Assembly (NCBI GenBank): GCA_019454045.1
Contig: SKCR01033665.1
Span: 62,001 to 126,000, forward strand
Length of the DNA stretch: 64,000 bases
Direction: 5' to 3'
Source: Zanthoxylum bungeanum
Taxonomy: Eukaryota > Streptophyta > Magnoliopsida > Sapindales > Rutaceae
Position numbers and translations under genes: made by a program. Below the pieces are notes generated by a model. The model was not told where the DNA came from. It made no database searches and saw only the letters and a program-made list of their open reading frames with translations. The stretch's first letter is position 1, and every line of letters begins with the position of its first letter. Below, in pieces: positions 22,946-35,722 of the stretch.

Positions 22946-23959
22946 GAGATTGACCTCCGTGTTGGAAATGAGACTCCAGTCGTCGTTTTGGCCGTTGGCA
23001 CTTTAGTTTTAGAACTGCCCTCGGGGCATGTACTTAAACTTACAGACTGTTATTATGTACCTAGTTTGACTAGGAATATTATTTTTGTATCTATGTTAGC
23101 CCAATGTGGGTACACTTTTGTATTTAGAAACACTGGGTGTTTTATGTATAAAAATGATATAGAAATTTACACTGCTGTTTTAAATAATGGTCTTTATATT
23201 TTGAATATAAACCAATCTCAAAATGTAACAAACAAAAGGCTTAAAGTAAGTCATAAAGATGAAACTTATATATGGCATTGTCGTCTGGGACACATAAACA
23301 AGACTCGTATATCCACACTTTCGAAGAGTGGGTACTTGGACAGATTTGATCCAAATTCATATGACTTCTGCGAATCTTACTTATTAGGCAAAATGCCTAA
23401 ATCACCTTTTAGCGGAAAAGGTGTACGCGCCACCGAACTGTTAGCCCTTGTTCATAGTAACGTTTGTGGGCCCATGTCTAGCCAGGCTAGAGGTGGATAT
23501 GAATACTTCGTAACCTTTATGGATGATGCATCACGTTATGGTTATGTGTATCTTTTTCAGACATAAGTCGTAAACTTTTGAGAAATTCAAAGAGTTTCGA
23601 CATGAAGTTGAAAAACAGACCGGTAAAAGAATTAAGACATTACGGTCGAACCATGGTGGCGAATACTTTAGCAATGAGTTTCTTGACTACGTGAAAGAAT
23701 ATGGTATTCTTTCACAGTGGACTCCCCCCGGAACACCGCAATTAAACGGTATGTCCGAACAGAGAAACCGAACCTTGTTAGACATGTTAAGGTCTATGAT
23801 GAGTCGCATTGAGCTACTTATTTCCTTATGTGGATATGCATTAAATAGTGCAATACTTATTTTGAATAAGGTTCCGTCAAAGTCTGTTCAACATACACCA
23901 TATAAGATATGGACAGGAAAGAAACCGGGTTTCTCATTCCTGAAGATTTGGGGTTGCTG
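22946..23959 (+). pseudogene. F2-outer integrase region
   Basis: Reads GNETPVVVLAVGTLVLELP, then the GAG-pre-integrase tract YIWHCRLGHINKTRI and CESYLLGKM (the second Cys of the usual CxxC is Tyr). In the catalytic core, the first acidic residue is altered: HSNVCGPM, AAC at 23459-23461 where the family has Asp. The second (FMDDASRYG) and the Glu near MSEQRNRTLLDM are present. A frame change lies at about 23555-23565, with a stop (TAA) shortly after. Role in an intact element: inserting the DNA copy into the genome. The frame is cut at KIWGC (23959) by the nested E+ element and resumes at 54337. Confidence 0.85.
23955..23959. repeat. Target site duplication TGCTG, left of E+
   Basis: TGCTG before the E+ LTR; TGTTG follows the other LTR at 54332-54336, one mismatch. 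A relative at about 50612 has the uninterrupted TGCTGGGCATA. Confidence 0.75.
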
Positions 23960-25405
23960 TGTTGGACAATTATGACCCATAGCGTCATTATTTGTACAGA
24001 TCATAGTGTTGTTGTACAAATTAACTATGTGACAAAGGAGATTGCACTTTTATCATTTGTGATTAGATCACCTAGATATATAAATGATAAGAGGTCCCTA
24101 TGATTAGTTCCTGGATTGAGAATGATATGAGACAGTATCAGTCCATGAAGGATTAATCATTAAATATCCCTAGTCAGAGCATTATCGAGATTGGACATCG
24201 ATAAATGCGTAAAAGACTAGTATTACACTTGTGCGCGTAGTCAGGGCACAACATCATAGTTCTCATATATTTGGGTATAGGATACTTATGCAAGTGTAAT
24301 AGGAGGTTGTGTTTTACCGATGTTACGGGAAACAGCTTCGCTCTGGATAGACCCCCTCGGAATTCCATTGGTAGTATGACTATGTTTCTATGGAAGTCTG
24401 AAATCAGGGTAGGTGTATTTGGGCTAATACTTGCGACAATCAATATACTTTGGTTGCGGTCATCCAGGGCTTTAACAGGTTCTGTGTACGCCAATTCTGG
24501 GTATATTGAGAATCGTAGTGTGTTGGGTTTGATGTTAAGACGAAAGTATCACTCCAGTCATAGTGGAGATGATGGTCATGTATGATACGAGACTGGTTCT
24601 CTTAAATGCTGCAGCTATCGGGATATTATGACAAGGTCATGTATATCCGATTATAGAGACTAGTCACCAGACATCCGATATGTGCTTCGTACGGGGCACA
24701 CACAATTCCAGCCTCAGGCCTAGCACGTGATCATCTGATACTGGATCGACATACACGATACTACGTATACTATGCCTGATTTAGATCGCTTATTACTGTA
24801 AGCATGTTTCTGGAGAATTGGGTAGGCATGGCGCTTTGCTAGAAGCCAAACTTGTCTTGTAAATCGGTATAAACGTAGTAAGAGGTACGTACGTGTTCGG
24901 ATAGTCCGACGACCGAATTTACTGCCAACATATCCGGGGATCTCATGGGTCGCTTCCCGAAGATTCACCGATTACGTATGACTCGCACTTTTATTAATCT
25001 GGGATTAATTAGATGAGAGAGAGAATTAATCTGAGATTAATTGCGGAGATATTTTATCTAGGATAAAAAATCAATTAAAGAGAGAAAATGATTAATTTGG
25101 AATTAATCGATAAATTAATGTATTCGATATATTAAATGAAATTGGATTTAGACGCGGAATTAAAATTAGATTTTAATTCGGGCGAACGAGTTAATTTAGA
25201 ATTAATTCGTTAGCGATGTGAATAGTGATTTCGCTAGGCATAATCATTTAATTACGTCGCAACGGAAAATTCGTTAATTTGGAATTAGTGAACCCGAGCC
25301 CGGGATTGTTTGCGAGTTCATTCACTTTTCAAATTCGAGTGCGGCACGCAAGTCAAATCAAGCGTCAAATCATTACTCACATCAAGCGTCAAATCACATG
25401 TCACT
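23960..25405 (+). repeat. E+ 5' LTR, 3'-truncated
   Basis: Starts TGTTGGACAATTATGACCC and follows the right LTR (52297 onward) closely for about 1.44 kb, by eye roughly 95% identical. It then switches near GTCACTTCGCTAGTCATACG into an F2 LTR in opposite orientation. Confidence 0.8.
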
Positions 25406-26457
25406 TCGCTAGTCATACGTCATCGGTGAATCTTTGGGAAGCAACCCATGAGATCCCCGGATATGTTGGCAGTAAATTCGGTCGTCGGACTATTCGAACA
25501 TGTAAGTACCTCGTACTATGTTTATACCGAATTACAAGACAAGGTTGGCCTCTAGCAAAGCGCCATGTCTACCCAATTCTCCAGAAATATCCTTACATGA
25601 ATAAAGGATCTGTATCAGGCGTAGTATACGTAGTATTGTGTATTTCTGTCCAGTACCAGATGATCACATGCAAGGCCTAGGGCTGGTACAGTGTCTGCCC
25701 CGTACGAAGCATATATTGGATAACGAGCAACTACTTTCTTAATATCGGATAATCATGACCAAGTCATATTATCCCGACGGTTGCAACCTTATATAGAGAA
25801 CCAGTTTTGTCTCCCTGCACGATCATCAACTCCATATGACTGGAGTGACACTTCCATCTTGACATCACACCCAACACACTACGATTCTCAATATACCCAG
25901 CATTGGCGTACACAGAACCGGTTAAAGCCCTGGACGACTCAACCAAAGTATATTGATTATCGTAAGTATTAGCGGTGCAAGTCTCAGGTTAAGACCAAAT
26001 ACACCTACCCTGATTTCGGATTTCCATAGACACATAGTCATACTACCAATGGAATTCCGAGGGGTCTTATCCAGAGCGAAGCTGTTTCCCGTACAATCGG
26101 AGAAACATAACCTCCTATTACACTTGCATGAGTATCCTATACCCAAATATATGAGAACTATGCCGTCGTGCCCTCACAACGCGCACAAATGTAATACTAG
26201 TCGTTTACGCATTCATCGATGTCCAATCTCGATAATGCTCTGACTAGGGATGTTTAATGATTTATCCTTCGTGGATTGATACTGTCTCATATCATTCTAT
26301 ATCCAGGAACAAATCACAGGGACCTTATATCATTTATATATTTAGGTGATCTAATCACAAATGATAAGAGTGCAATCTCCTTTGTCACATAGTTAATTTG
26401 TACAACAACACCGTGATCTGTACAAATAGTGACGCTATGAGTCATAATTGTCCAACA
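25406..26457 (-). repeat. E- 3' LTR, truncated
   Basis: Complement of F2 LTR positions 1 to about 1050, ending GTCATAATTGTCCAACA at 26457. With 23960-24985 it forms the arms of a long inverted repeat. Confidence 0.8.
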
Positions 26458-26468
26458 ATCTCCCACTT
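26458..26468 (-). other. Polypurine tract of E-
   Basis: ATCTCCCACTT, the complement of AAGTGGGAGAT, directly inside the 3' LTR. Confidence 0.65.
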
Positions 26469-28066
26469 GGCCTATAGCCAGTCACTCGAGTGCTTGACAC
26501 CCGAACTATGTACGGTGGGCTCAAATTGCTGAGAAATGCTTTCGTCAGCGGATTTTCATGATTATCATTTGATGCGATTTATTCGATCATCACATCGCTA
26601 CGATGCATGATCCTAACAAACCAGATGAATATCGAAGTATGTATCTGGATCGTTGATGAGACCATTAATTCTTTAGCCTGTGCTCAAGCCTAGCTCAGCT
26701 GCTAACAGAATTATATCTAATCTAATTAGATTTATTATCGACCCAGAAGGCTTTTATTGCTGCCTCAGCTACAGCAATAACCCGCATTTGTTGTTTATTT
26801 GGTAACGGTATCTTGCTTGGAAGATTTCCAACTCACTGTACCATTATTCAAACTTTGTAGTACCATTTGTGACTTATAGTCGTTTTTATCGGTTAAGAAA
26901 CTTGCTACAGTGATCCCAGTCACTTCAAGTTCTCCTTCTCCATAGACTAAGACAGCATCATTAGTTCTCTAAGATACTAACGGATGTTCTTAACATCAAT
27001 CCAGTGACTATCACTCCGATTGTCTTATTTGTGAATCCATATGCTCAAAGCGTATGAGACATCAGGTCGCGTACATTTTTCAATGTACGAATTCTCTGAG
27101 ATTTTTCACGAAAGCCAAACTTTCACCGATTTTTTTATGGGAATATCATTTCCAAGAAATGACATATGTTATCATTATTTATAGGACATTTATTGTCAGT
27201 GCGCTCCCACTAACCCTCTTATATACACAAGAATCATTTCGTTTTGAATTAAATCATAAACTATTATGATTACATCAAAACGATAATTCCAAGAACCTAT
27301 GCTTGCTTCAACCCAAACATGGATTGAATAACCTGCAAACCTTGTTTGCTAGTTTTGGTACGACAAAACCGACAGGATGTTGTAAACATCCTCCAAAAGG
27401 TTTCCTTCTCAGGAAAGCGGTTTTGGCATTTAGCTGCCATATTTCATAAATGAAACATGCAGCTTTATCAAGCATTATCCTAATGGATTTACCGTGGCAA
27501 CATGTAAAAGGTTGAATCGTAATCAACACAATGTTGATAACGATACATTTCCGCTAAAAGCCTAGCTTTATACGTTGGTATGTTGCCATCCATGTACGTT
27601 TTCCTTGAAGACTTATAAGTACCAATAGGCACAATGCCTTCTGGTACATCAACTAGTATCCAAACTAAGTTGATATACATGGAATCCATTTCGGACTCAT
27701 GACACTTTGTCATATTAGGGAGTCGATACCTGGTATCACTTCCTCATACGTAGTCAGTTGGTATACCTCAATAAGATTAACATCTTTATGAGGTGAGATC
27801 AGAAACCCATACCCCAGGTTGTTTTCTGACTCTCTCCGACTTACGCGGTTCTTGTGTATTTGAAGAATACTGGTATAGTTTCATCCTTGATAAACTATTT
27901 GCGTTCCATTAAGATTCGGTGCCTGGAATGGTATTAATCTGATTTTCATCGAGTTATACTATCCTCCCACTTACCACTGCATATCGATATTCCTCTTAGG
28001 AAAACCACATGGCGAGCAACAATCTAGTTGTTCTCTAGTGAGTTGTATAAGTACTATACTTATGGT
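26469..28066 (-). pseudogene. E- pol remnant: RNase H and RT
   Basis: Minus-strand Copia pol in decay. Recognisable pieces are an RT N-terminal tract around 27560-27700 (DSMYINLVWILVDVPEG, then YKARLLAEMYRY). The stretch that should encode the RT active site YVDD is replaced by AT-rich sequence near 27160-27200. A further deletion at about 27075-27090 removes about 165 bp present at 15231-15396 of the better-kept copy. The same two lesions occur in E+ (51560-51690). Many stops and indels; no product expected. Confidence 0.7.
28062..28066. repeat. Target site duplication ATGGT, left
   Basis: Matches 30151-30155 exactly; E+ (about 50690) shows the uninterrupted site on the other strand (GATACCATAAG). 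Confidence 0.9.
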
Positions 28067-30150
28067 TGTTGAGTTTCAATCAAGTCCCAAGATCAACAAA
28101 CATGCATAAAAACGAGTTGAATACAACCAAGGAGTAAGGCTAAATTCATACTCACATTGATGGGTTTTGATGAAATGAAGAATACAAGCCTTCAAGCTTC
28201 TCAAACTCGCGGTAATGGAGCTCCTTGTGCTGCTGGACTGCTCGGTTTTGCTCCTCTTTGAACCTCAAACTTTCGGCCATGGATGAACACCATTGAAGCT
28301 CCAAGCTTCAAGCTTTCCAAGCTAACAAATTCGTTTCCCTATCACCATAATATACCCGTGTGTGTGCTAGCACTTCTCTTCTTCCTTTGCTTCTCACAAA
28401 TTCGGTCAAACCAAAAATTGGAGAACAAAAATGGCTCCAAGCCGTGAGATGAGGAAGATGAAAAGAGAGGGAAGGGTTTCACGAAAACGTGAATGAGAGA
28501 AGAGAGAGAGAGTTAAAGCTTTACTTATATATTTATTTTATTTTGACAAATAAAATCAAATACAAAAAAGCTTTATCATTTACCAAAAGTAAAAATCAAA
28601 AAGCAAAAAGCAAAAGTTGCTTTTTCAACTTCTACTACATCAATCACTCAAATCAAGTGACAACATGTCACATCACTCAAAGTGACATTTGATTTGACGA
28701 TTGATGCGACTAGCGATATGACGCACGATTTGACTTGCGTGCCGCACTCGAATTCAAAATGCGAATGCGCTCGCAAATAATCCCGGGCTCGGGTTCGCTA
28801 ATTCCAAATTAACGAATTTTCCGTCACGTCGTAATTAAATGATTACGCCTAGCGAAATCACTATTTACGTCGCTAACGAATTAATTCTAAATTAATTCGT
28901 TCGCCCGAATTAAAATCTAATTTTAATTCCGCGTCGAAATCCAATTTCTAATAATATATCAAATATATTATTTTATCGATTAATTCCAAATTAATCGTTC
29001 TCTCTCTTTAATTAATATTTTATCCCAGAAAAATATCTCCGTGATTAATCCCAGATTAATTTTCTCTCTCTTCTAATTAATCCTAGATTAATTAAGTGCG
29101 AGTTATACATCATCGGTGAATCTTCAGGAAGCGACCCATGAGATCTCCGGATATGTTGGCAGTAAATACGGTCGTCGGATTATCCGAACACGTAAGTACC
29201 TCGTACTACGTTTATACCGATTTACAAGACAAGGTTGGCTTCTAGCAAAGCGCCATGCCTACCCAATTCTCCAGAAATATTCTTACAGGAAAATATAGAT
29301 CTGTATCAAGCGTAGTATACCGTAGTATTGTGTATATCGGCCCAGTATCGGATAGTCACGTGCTAGGGCTGGGGCTGGATAAGTGTCTGCCCCGTCCGAA
29401 GCACATGTCGGATGTCTGGTCTGTAACTAGTCTCTATAATCGGATATGTATGACCTAGTCATAATATCCCGATGGTTGCGCAACACTTATGAGCACTAAT
29501 ACCGTATCCTGCGTGACATCATCTTCAATATGACTGAAGTGATATTTCCGTCTTGACATCACACCCAATACACTACGACTCTCTGATAAACCCAGAAGTG
29601 GTGTACGCTAGAACCGGTTAAAGCCCTGTACCACCAAGACCAAAGTCTATCGATTATCGTAAGTATTAGCGATGTAAGTCTCAGGTTAAGACCATACACA
29701 CCTACCCTGATTTCGGCCTCCCATAGACACATAGTCATAATACCGATGGGATTCCGAGGGGTCTATCCAGAGCGAAGCTGTTTCTCGTACCATCGGTGAA
29801 ACACAACCTCCTATCGCACTTGCATAAGTATCCAATACTTAAATATATGAGAACTATGCCGTCGTGCCCTCACAACGCGCACAAGTGCAATACTAGCCTA
29901 TTCCGCATTATCGATGTCCTGTCTCGATAATACTCCGGCTAGGGATATTTAATGATTAATCCTTCGTGGACTGATACTGTCTCATATCATCTCAATCCAG
30001 GAACTAATCATATGGACCTCTCTTCATTTATACAATTATGGTGATCTAATCACAAATGATGAGAGTGCAATTTCCTTGTCACATAGTTAATTTGTACAAC
30101 AACACCGTGATCTGTACAAATAGTGACGCTATGGGTCATTTTGTCCAACA
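28067..30150 (-). repeat. Solo F2-type LTR inside E- pol
   Basis: 2.08 kb, minus orientation, from TGTTGAGTTTCAATC to TTTTGTCCAACA, with a perfect ATGGT target duplication. It is a clear solo LTR left by recombination between the two LTRs of one element. It is the most complete minus-strand LTR here and covers the palindrome-rich part (28800-29100). Confidence 0.9.
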
Positions 30151-30155
30151 ATGGT
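30151..30155. repeat. Target site duplication ATGGT, right
   Basis: Pairs with 28062-28066. Confidence 0.9.
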
Positions 30156-32160
30156 ATCCCTAGGATAACCTACAATTGGCACTAATCCAATTTGGATTTT
30201 AGTTTGGTATTACCCAAACATATGCCTAGCATTCCAAAATATTTAGGAATTAGAAACCTGGTTTCTTTCCTATTCATATCCAATATGATATCTTTCAAAC
30301 AGATTATTATGGAACCTTATTCTAAATAAGTTCTGCACTGATTATGCTTATCCGTTGAAGGAAATGGTAGATCAGAGCGACTCATGATTAACCTTATCAT
30401 GTCCAACAAAATTCGGTTTATCCGTTCGGACACACCGTCAAAATGACGTGTTCTTGGAGGAGTCCTCATTTGAAAGAATACTATACTCTTTCTAGTATAT
30501 TAGAAACTTATTGCTTAAGTATTTTCCATTACGGTCTTACCATGACGGTACAATACTATAGCCGATCTGTTTGTCTACTTCGTGTCGAAACTTTAAAAGT
30601 TTTCGTTTTGTGTTCTTCAAAAGAAACACATAACCATAACGCGATGCCACATCCGTAAAGGTCACGAAATATTCATATCCACCTCTAGCCTAGCTAGACA
30701 TGGGTCCACTTGTTTCACTATGAACTAGGGCTAACAGATCGGTGACATTTACACTTTTACCAAGTAAATAGTGTTATAGGCACTTTGCCCAATAAACTGG
30801 ATTCGTAGACTTTATTTGATTGGAATCAAAACAGTCCGAGTACCCACTCTTCAAAAGTGCGGATATACGAGTCTTGTTTGATTGTGTCCCAGACAACAAT
30901 GCCACAATATGTTTCTTCTGATCAAATCAGTTTGAGCTATTTGTTTGTCATTATATACGTTTGAGATTTATTTATATTCAAAATATAAATGCTGTTATTC
31001 ACATCTAATGTATTTATCTCAATATCATCTTTATATAATAAAACACTTTAGTGTTCTAGAATATAAAGGTTCACCCGCAACGGGTTAAACACTGATGTAG
31101 AGATAATGTATCTAGTCAAACTAGTTACATTATAACAGTTTCCTAATCCTGCTCATAGCAGATTCGTAACATCAGTATATATTTATGTACCAAACTAAGT
31201 ATTTAAAATCCAATTTGAATACTAATAATGAACATAATCTTGAGAAACATATTTGAAGTCAGAGCCTTGCTCGTCTTCAATTCCTTCATGTCTGCTTTGT
31301 CCAAACGGTAGTCACGCTTCCGCGATCCCGTTTGCCACAATTAGGCAGAAATTTTGGGATATGTCCTTTATCTTCCCAGAAGATTATAATGATTTTGCCT
31401 TTGCCCTTTTTCCACATTCCAGTAGCCTTTGGCCAAGCCTCGGGTTTCTAGAATATCGAAGTAAGGTGCGCCTTACGCTACTTGCCTAATTGCAAATTTT
31501 GACTTTGTCTCCTTGAGAATAGTCATTGATTCTCCAAGAATTATTCATTGCAATTTAGTACTTCTAAAATCTAAAGATAGATTTATGAAGATCCTTCAAT
31601 TTCATTATCATACTTTAAGGATCTAATCCTTAGTTCTGATTCAGAAATTAAAGAGTCTACTACGACAAGCTTAATGGATTAAGCATTTAAGTTATCATTA
31701 CATGAATCTTCCAAAGATTATGCTCGACTATTTGCTTAACTCCGGACTTTAGGCCTAATATGTTATTTTATCAAATAAAGTAACTTATTATTTTCCAGGA
31801 CCATCCTGAAATTTTATTCCCAATTTGAAAATTAAACCATTTAAATACATTTTCCCTAGGATTATGTTTTAAATGTCAATCTTTCATTTTTTTCTTGATT
31901 TAATAGTCCAACTATTTAATCAACAATTTGTGGTACTATATATTATAATGATTATTATAGTCCAACTATACAATCAATATAATTTAAATCAATTAACCTC
32001 AATTATATTGATTATTATAGTCCAACTATAAAATCAACTATTAATTGAAATTAATAATTCAAATATATTGATTACTATAATCCAATATATAATCAACTAT
32101 AATACAGTCCAACTGTTAATTAAAACAACAATTTAAATATTAGTCCAACTAACATTTAAT
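30156..32160 (-). pseudogene. E- integrase, protease and gag remnants
   Basis: Continuation of E- pol toward gag on the minus strand. Recognisable: the integrase C-terminal tract near 30160-30300, the core region near 30650-30720 (complement of a TGGGCCCATGTCTAGC tract), and the pre-integrase LGH region near 30870-30900. At 31290-31350 there is a nucleocapsid tract CGKRDRGSV in which the knuckle His is lost. 31850-32160 is AT-rich with repeated AGTCCAACTAT strings, leaving almost nothing of the Gag N-terminus. Heavily mutated. Confidence 0.6.
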
Positions 32161-34259
32161 TGACGAATGATATTTGAATGAGTGCGTATGGCAAGTAATT
32201 AAACGAATATGCAAATTCAATTCTTGCCTCCCACTATTTTTCGGCGAGCCTCTAACCCTCTGTCGAGTACTCGGAAACCGTGTTTCCTAGTGGGCTAGGA
32301 TCCGTTAAATATCACACAATCTTGACTTTGGCCAACAAATTGTATGATAATTAACTAGGTAGATCTCTAAGATCGATTGGATCCAATCCAATTCCTAGAT
32401 TCGGTAGGGGGACATCCAAGTCCGAACACATATATCTTATATATGCCAATACATCCAATGTATTACCTAACCATTTTCCTCTGAATCAACTAAGTCTTGG
32501 CTTTGGCACAACAAACTTAGTGATCCCAGTCAAGCGCGACCCATTGACCATGGAAAGCTTCGTAATAAATGTCGATGGACAAGAAGTGGTATTGACTTTG
32601 GCCAAAAAACCACAACTTGGAGAAGACACTGACATGGAACAAAGCTCTCGTGATTCAAACACATCCTCGATGGACAAAGGCCTTGACTTTGGCCAACAAG
32701 CCAATGCCAGTCTCGGATCTTGAGTGATAATCACTCAATGGAAGGAAAAACGCTTAATATTATTTGAGGGTTTTTCGCGTGCAAATTGGCAACCAATTTA
32801 TTATCTTTGTTAAGGTCTCATCATCATACACCCTTAAACATGCATTCTAAATACATAATAAAGCACATATGAAAAATAATAGTGATATGCGGATGGATAC
32901 TTTACACATTGATCCTAGATCAAATCTCTCCATTTCTCTCTCCCGCTAGCACATGTATTTGCTTCTACCCGTTACACTACACTTCTAAAGAAACCTCATT
33001 TACATTGAGGGGAATATGTGAGAAGATAATACAAAGAATAAGGAGGTAATAAGGCTGGACACGCAGGTCCAATTAATAAATTCCAAATTTATTACAACAA
33101 TTTCTAAAATTGCCCCATCCATCTAATATCCATCTGATATACATTATTCATGCATCACAACCATGTATTCACACAGAAGCATGTTATCAATCAATCTAAT
33201 CAAATTAATTAATCTGATAATTAGTGATCATCCAATGTTCAAACAACGATTTGATTTGCTCTCGAGTCAAACTCATTTTGCGAATAAGTACTCAAAGTAC
33301 GAATTCTCGAATTAATTAAACTACATAACTAAATCCAATTCAATTTGTATTTAATTCTAATCCGGTTATTTAATTCCAAATTAAATATCACACTTTATTT
33401 ACGAACCTTTACGACTTAAATTCCAAATTTAATCGTTACGGGTCTCAAAGCCCGTTTAACGTCCAACGTTAATTTAATTAAAGTCTAATGGGCTTTAATT
33501 AATTTCTTAAGGCGGGACTTTTGGTCAACTCAGGTCAAACCGATAATCAAAATCCAATCCGGGAGTTACCCCATAAGCCTAGAAATCAATCTTGGCCCAT
33601 TAGGCCCAATTAAACTTTAAAGGTCCATTAAGTCGCATTTGGGCTTTATGGAAGCGGTTTTGGGCCCAATTGGATCCAATCCAATTTTCCTTAACCCAAC
33701 TTTGTACAACAATGCTCAAAAGCCCAATTACAACATAACAAGCCCAATTTCCAAAATTGCCCAATAACTAAATTACTAAAATCCATTTTTTATAATTTAT
33801 TAATCAAAGTGCATTAACATAATTAATCACCAAATCATTATTTCCAAAACAAAAATTAGGCTAATTAATCATGCTCATCTACATCAATTAGTGTCCAACA
33901 CAAATTAACAAAAATCAAACCCAATCATGCTCAAAATGTCTCGGCAATATAGGAGTATTTTTTGTCCGATTCGGTTTCAATCCATTAAACCCACAATCGA
34001 CATTAAATCAATTCCCGAATGATTTCCAACACATCCAATTGTCAAAAATCAAAAATCCCAAGACATTTTAGGGCATCACATTTTCGGCCATGACCAAAAT
34101 ATTGGGGAAATTTGTTCCAAACATAATTTCAACAAATGATCCAATCAATCCTTAATTCAAACACATTTAAGCATACTAATCCATCCAATTTCATTAATCA
34201 TGCTCAAAATCAAGTTGCCCCAATTTTAAGCCCTAAATAATTTTCATGTTTTTAACCAA
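32161..34259 (-). other. E- leader with TTGGCCAA-type repeats
   Basis: Complement of the F2 leader, including the CCCACTATTTTTCGGCGAGCC tract at about 32230 and repeated CTTGACTTTGGCCAACAA strings (32325-32700). It carries the plus-strand frame 32520-32723 (antisense to the element). 33450-34230 is gag-less, AT-rich sequence with repeated GGCCCAATT-like words. Confidence 0.6.
32520..32723 (+). other. Antisense open frame in E- leader
   Basis: Counterpart of 19473-19676: same length and stop position, starting GTG instead of ATG, reading through VKRDPLTMESFVINVDGQE to LDFGQQANASLGS. Listed because the length is kept without indels; selection is not evident. Confidence 0.25.
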
Positions 34260-34272
34260 GCTCTTGATACCA
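34260..34272 (-). other. Primer binding site of E- (tRNA-Met type)
   Basis: GCTCTTGATACCA on the plus strand is TGGTATCAAGAGC in element sense, one base from the LTR end. Confidence 0.7.
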
Positions 34273-34273
34273 T

Positions 34274-35722
34274 TGTTGGAGATTCTAAGGGCCCCAAGGA
34301 TCACAAATCAAGCATGAACATGTGTGAATACAATCGAGGAAGTTGCGGAATACTTACATCGAGCGGTTGAGCGACGCGGAGGCAACAAAAATGAAATTCT
34401 GCCCTCTGTTTTGGCGTCAGTCCACTGTCACAGTTCATGGAAATTTTCGGCCATTGTTGCTCAAGAATCCAGGCTCCAAGCTTCGTCAAATGGTTCCCGG
34501 CTCATGGGTGGACTTCCCTATCACCGTCGCATGATCCCAGAGTGTGCTAGTACTCTCGATTTTGCCACAAAATCACACTTGCTTCCCTTCTAATTTCGGT
34601 TCTGCCCTGCAGAAAAATGAAACCAGAAAATGCCCAAGAGGGGCGTGAGAGATGAGAGGAAGAAGAGAGAAGAGTTTGGCTCCGAAATAAAAAGGAGAGA
34701 GATCGATTTGGTTGAGGGATTTTGTGTATCTAAAACACAAATCTAATTTCCAAAATTAATTAATTGATTTTGCTTTTCCCAAAAGGTCAAGGCAATTAAT
34801 TCCAACCACCAACATCAATCAATCAATCCATCAATCAATCAAATCAAGTGACAAGTTGTCACATCACTCAAAGTGACTAATGATTTGACACTTGATGCGA
34901 CTAGCGATTTGACGCTTGATTTGACTTGCGTGTCGTACTTGAATTCGAAATGTGAATGCGCTCGCAAATTATCTCGGGCTCGGGTTTGCTAATTCCAAAT
35001 TAACTAATTTTTCGTTGCGACGTAATTAATTGATTACGCCTAGCGAAATCACTATTCACATCGCTAACGAATTAATTCTAAATTAATTCGTTATCCCGAA
35101 TTAAAATCTAATTTCAATTCCGCGTCGAAATCCAATTTCGTTTAATATCTCAAATATATTAATTTATCGATTAATTCCAAATTAATCGTTATCTCTCTTT
35201 AATAATATTTTATCCCAAATAAAATATATCCGTAATTAATCCCAGATTAATTTTCTCTCTCTTCTAATTAATCCTTGATTAATTTAGAGTGCGAGTCATA
35301 CGTCATCGGTGAATCTTTGGGAAGCGAACCATGAGATCCCCGAATATGTTGGCAGTAAATTCGGTCGTCGGACTATCCGAACACGTAAGTACCTCGTACT
35401 ACGTTTATACCGAATTACAAGACAAGGTTGGCCTCTAGCAAAGCGCCATGTCTACCCAATTCTCCAGAAATATCCTTACAGGAATAAAGGATCTGTATCA
35501 GGCGTAGTATACGTAGTATTGCGTATTTCTGTCCAGTACCGGATGATCACATACAAGGCATGGGGCTGGTACAATGTCTGCCCCGTACGAAGCATATATC
35601 GGATAACGAGCAACTAGTCTCTTTAATATCGGATAATCATGACCAAGTCATATTATCCCGACGGTACTGGATACACCGTGATCTGTACAAATAGTGACGC
35701 TATGGGTCATAATTGTCCAACA
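34274..35722 (-). repeat. E- 5' LTR with internal deletion
   Basis: Complement of an F2 LTR from TGTTGGAGATTC (LTR 3' end) to AATTGTCCAACA (LTR start). Near 35663 the sequence jumps from TATTATCCCGACGGT to ACACCGTGATCTGTAC, skipping about 0.6 kb that is present at about 25780-26410. Confidence 0.8.

Larger units (their letters stand above)
25406..35722 (-). mobile_element. E-, antisense F2 relative inside E+
   Basis: Read on the minus strand: 5' LTR (35722-34274, internally deleted), primer site, leader, decayed gag, decayed pol (split by a solo LTR at 28067-30150), polypurine tract, 3' LTR (26457-25406, truncated). The right flank continues with E+ leader sequence. The left flank is lost, because E- LTR abuts E+ LTR head to head, so no target duplication can be seen. 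It shares RT deletions with E+. Confidence 0.75.

Noticed and set aside
24174..24494. Recurrent 60-130-codon frames in F2 LTRs (for example 24174-24494, 25279-25680, 35309-35617)
   Set aside because: They recur only because the LTR recurs, occur on both strands and shift freely between copies.
31253..31489. 78-codon plus-strand frame in E-
   Set aside because: It is the complement of the decayed nucleocapsid region of the minus-strand element.
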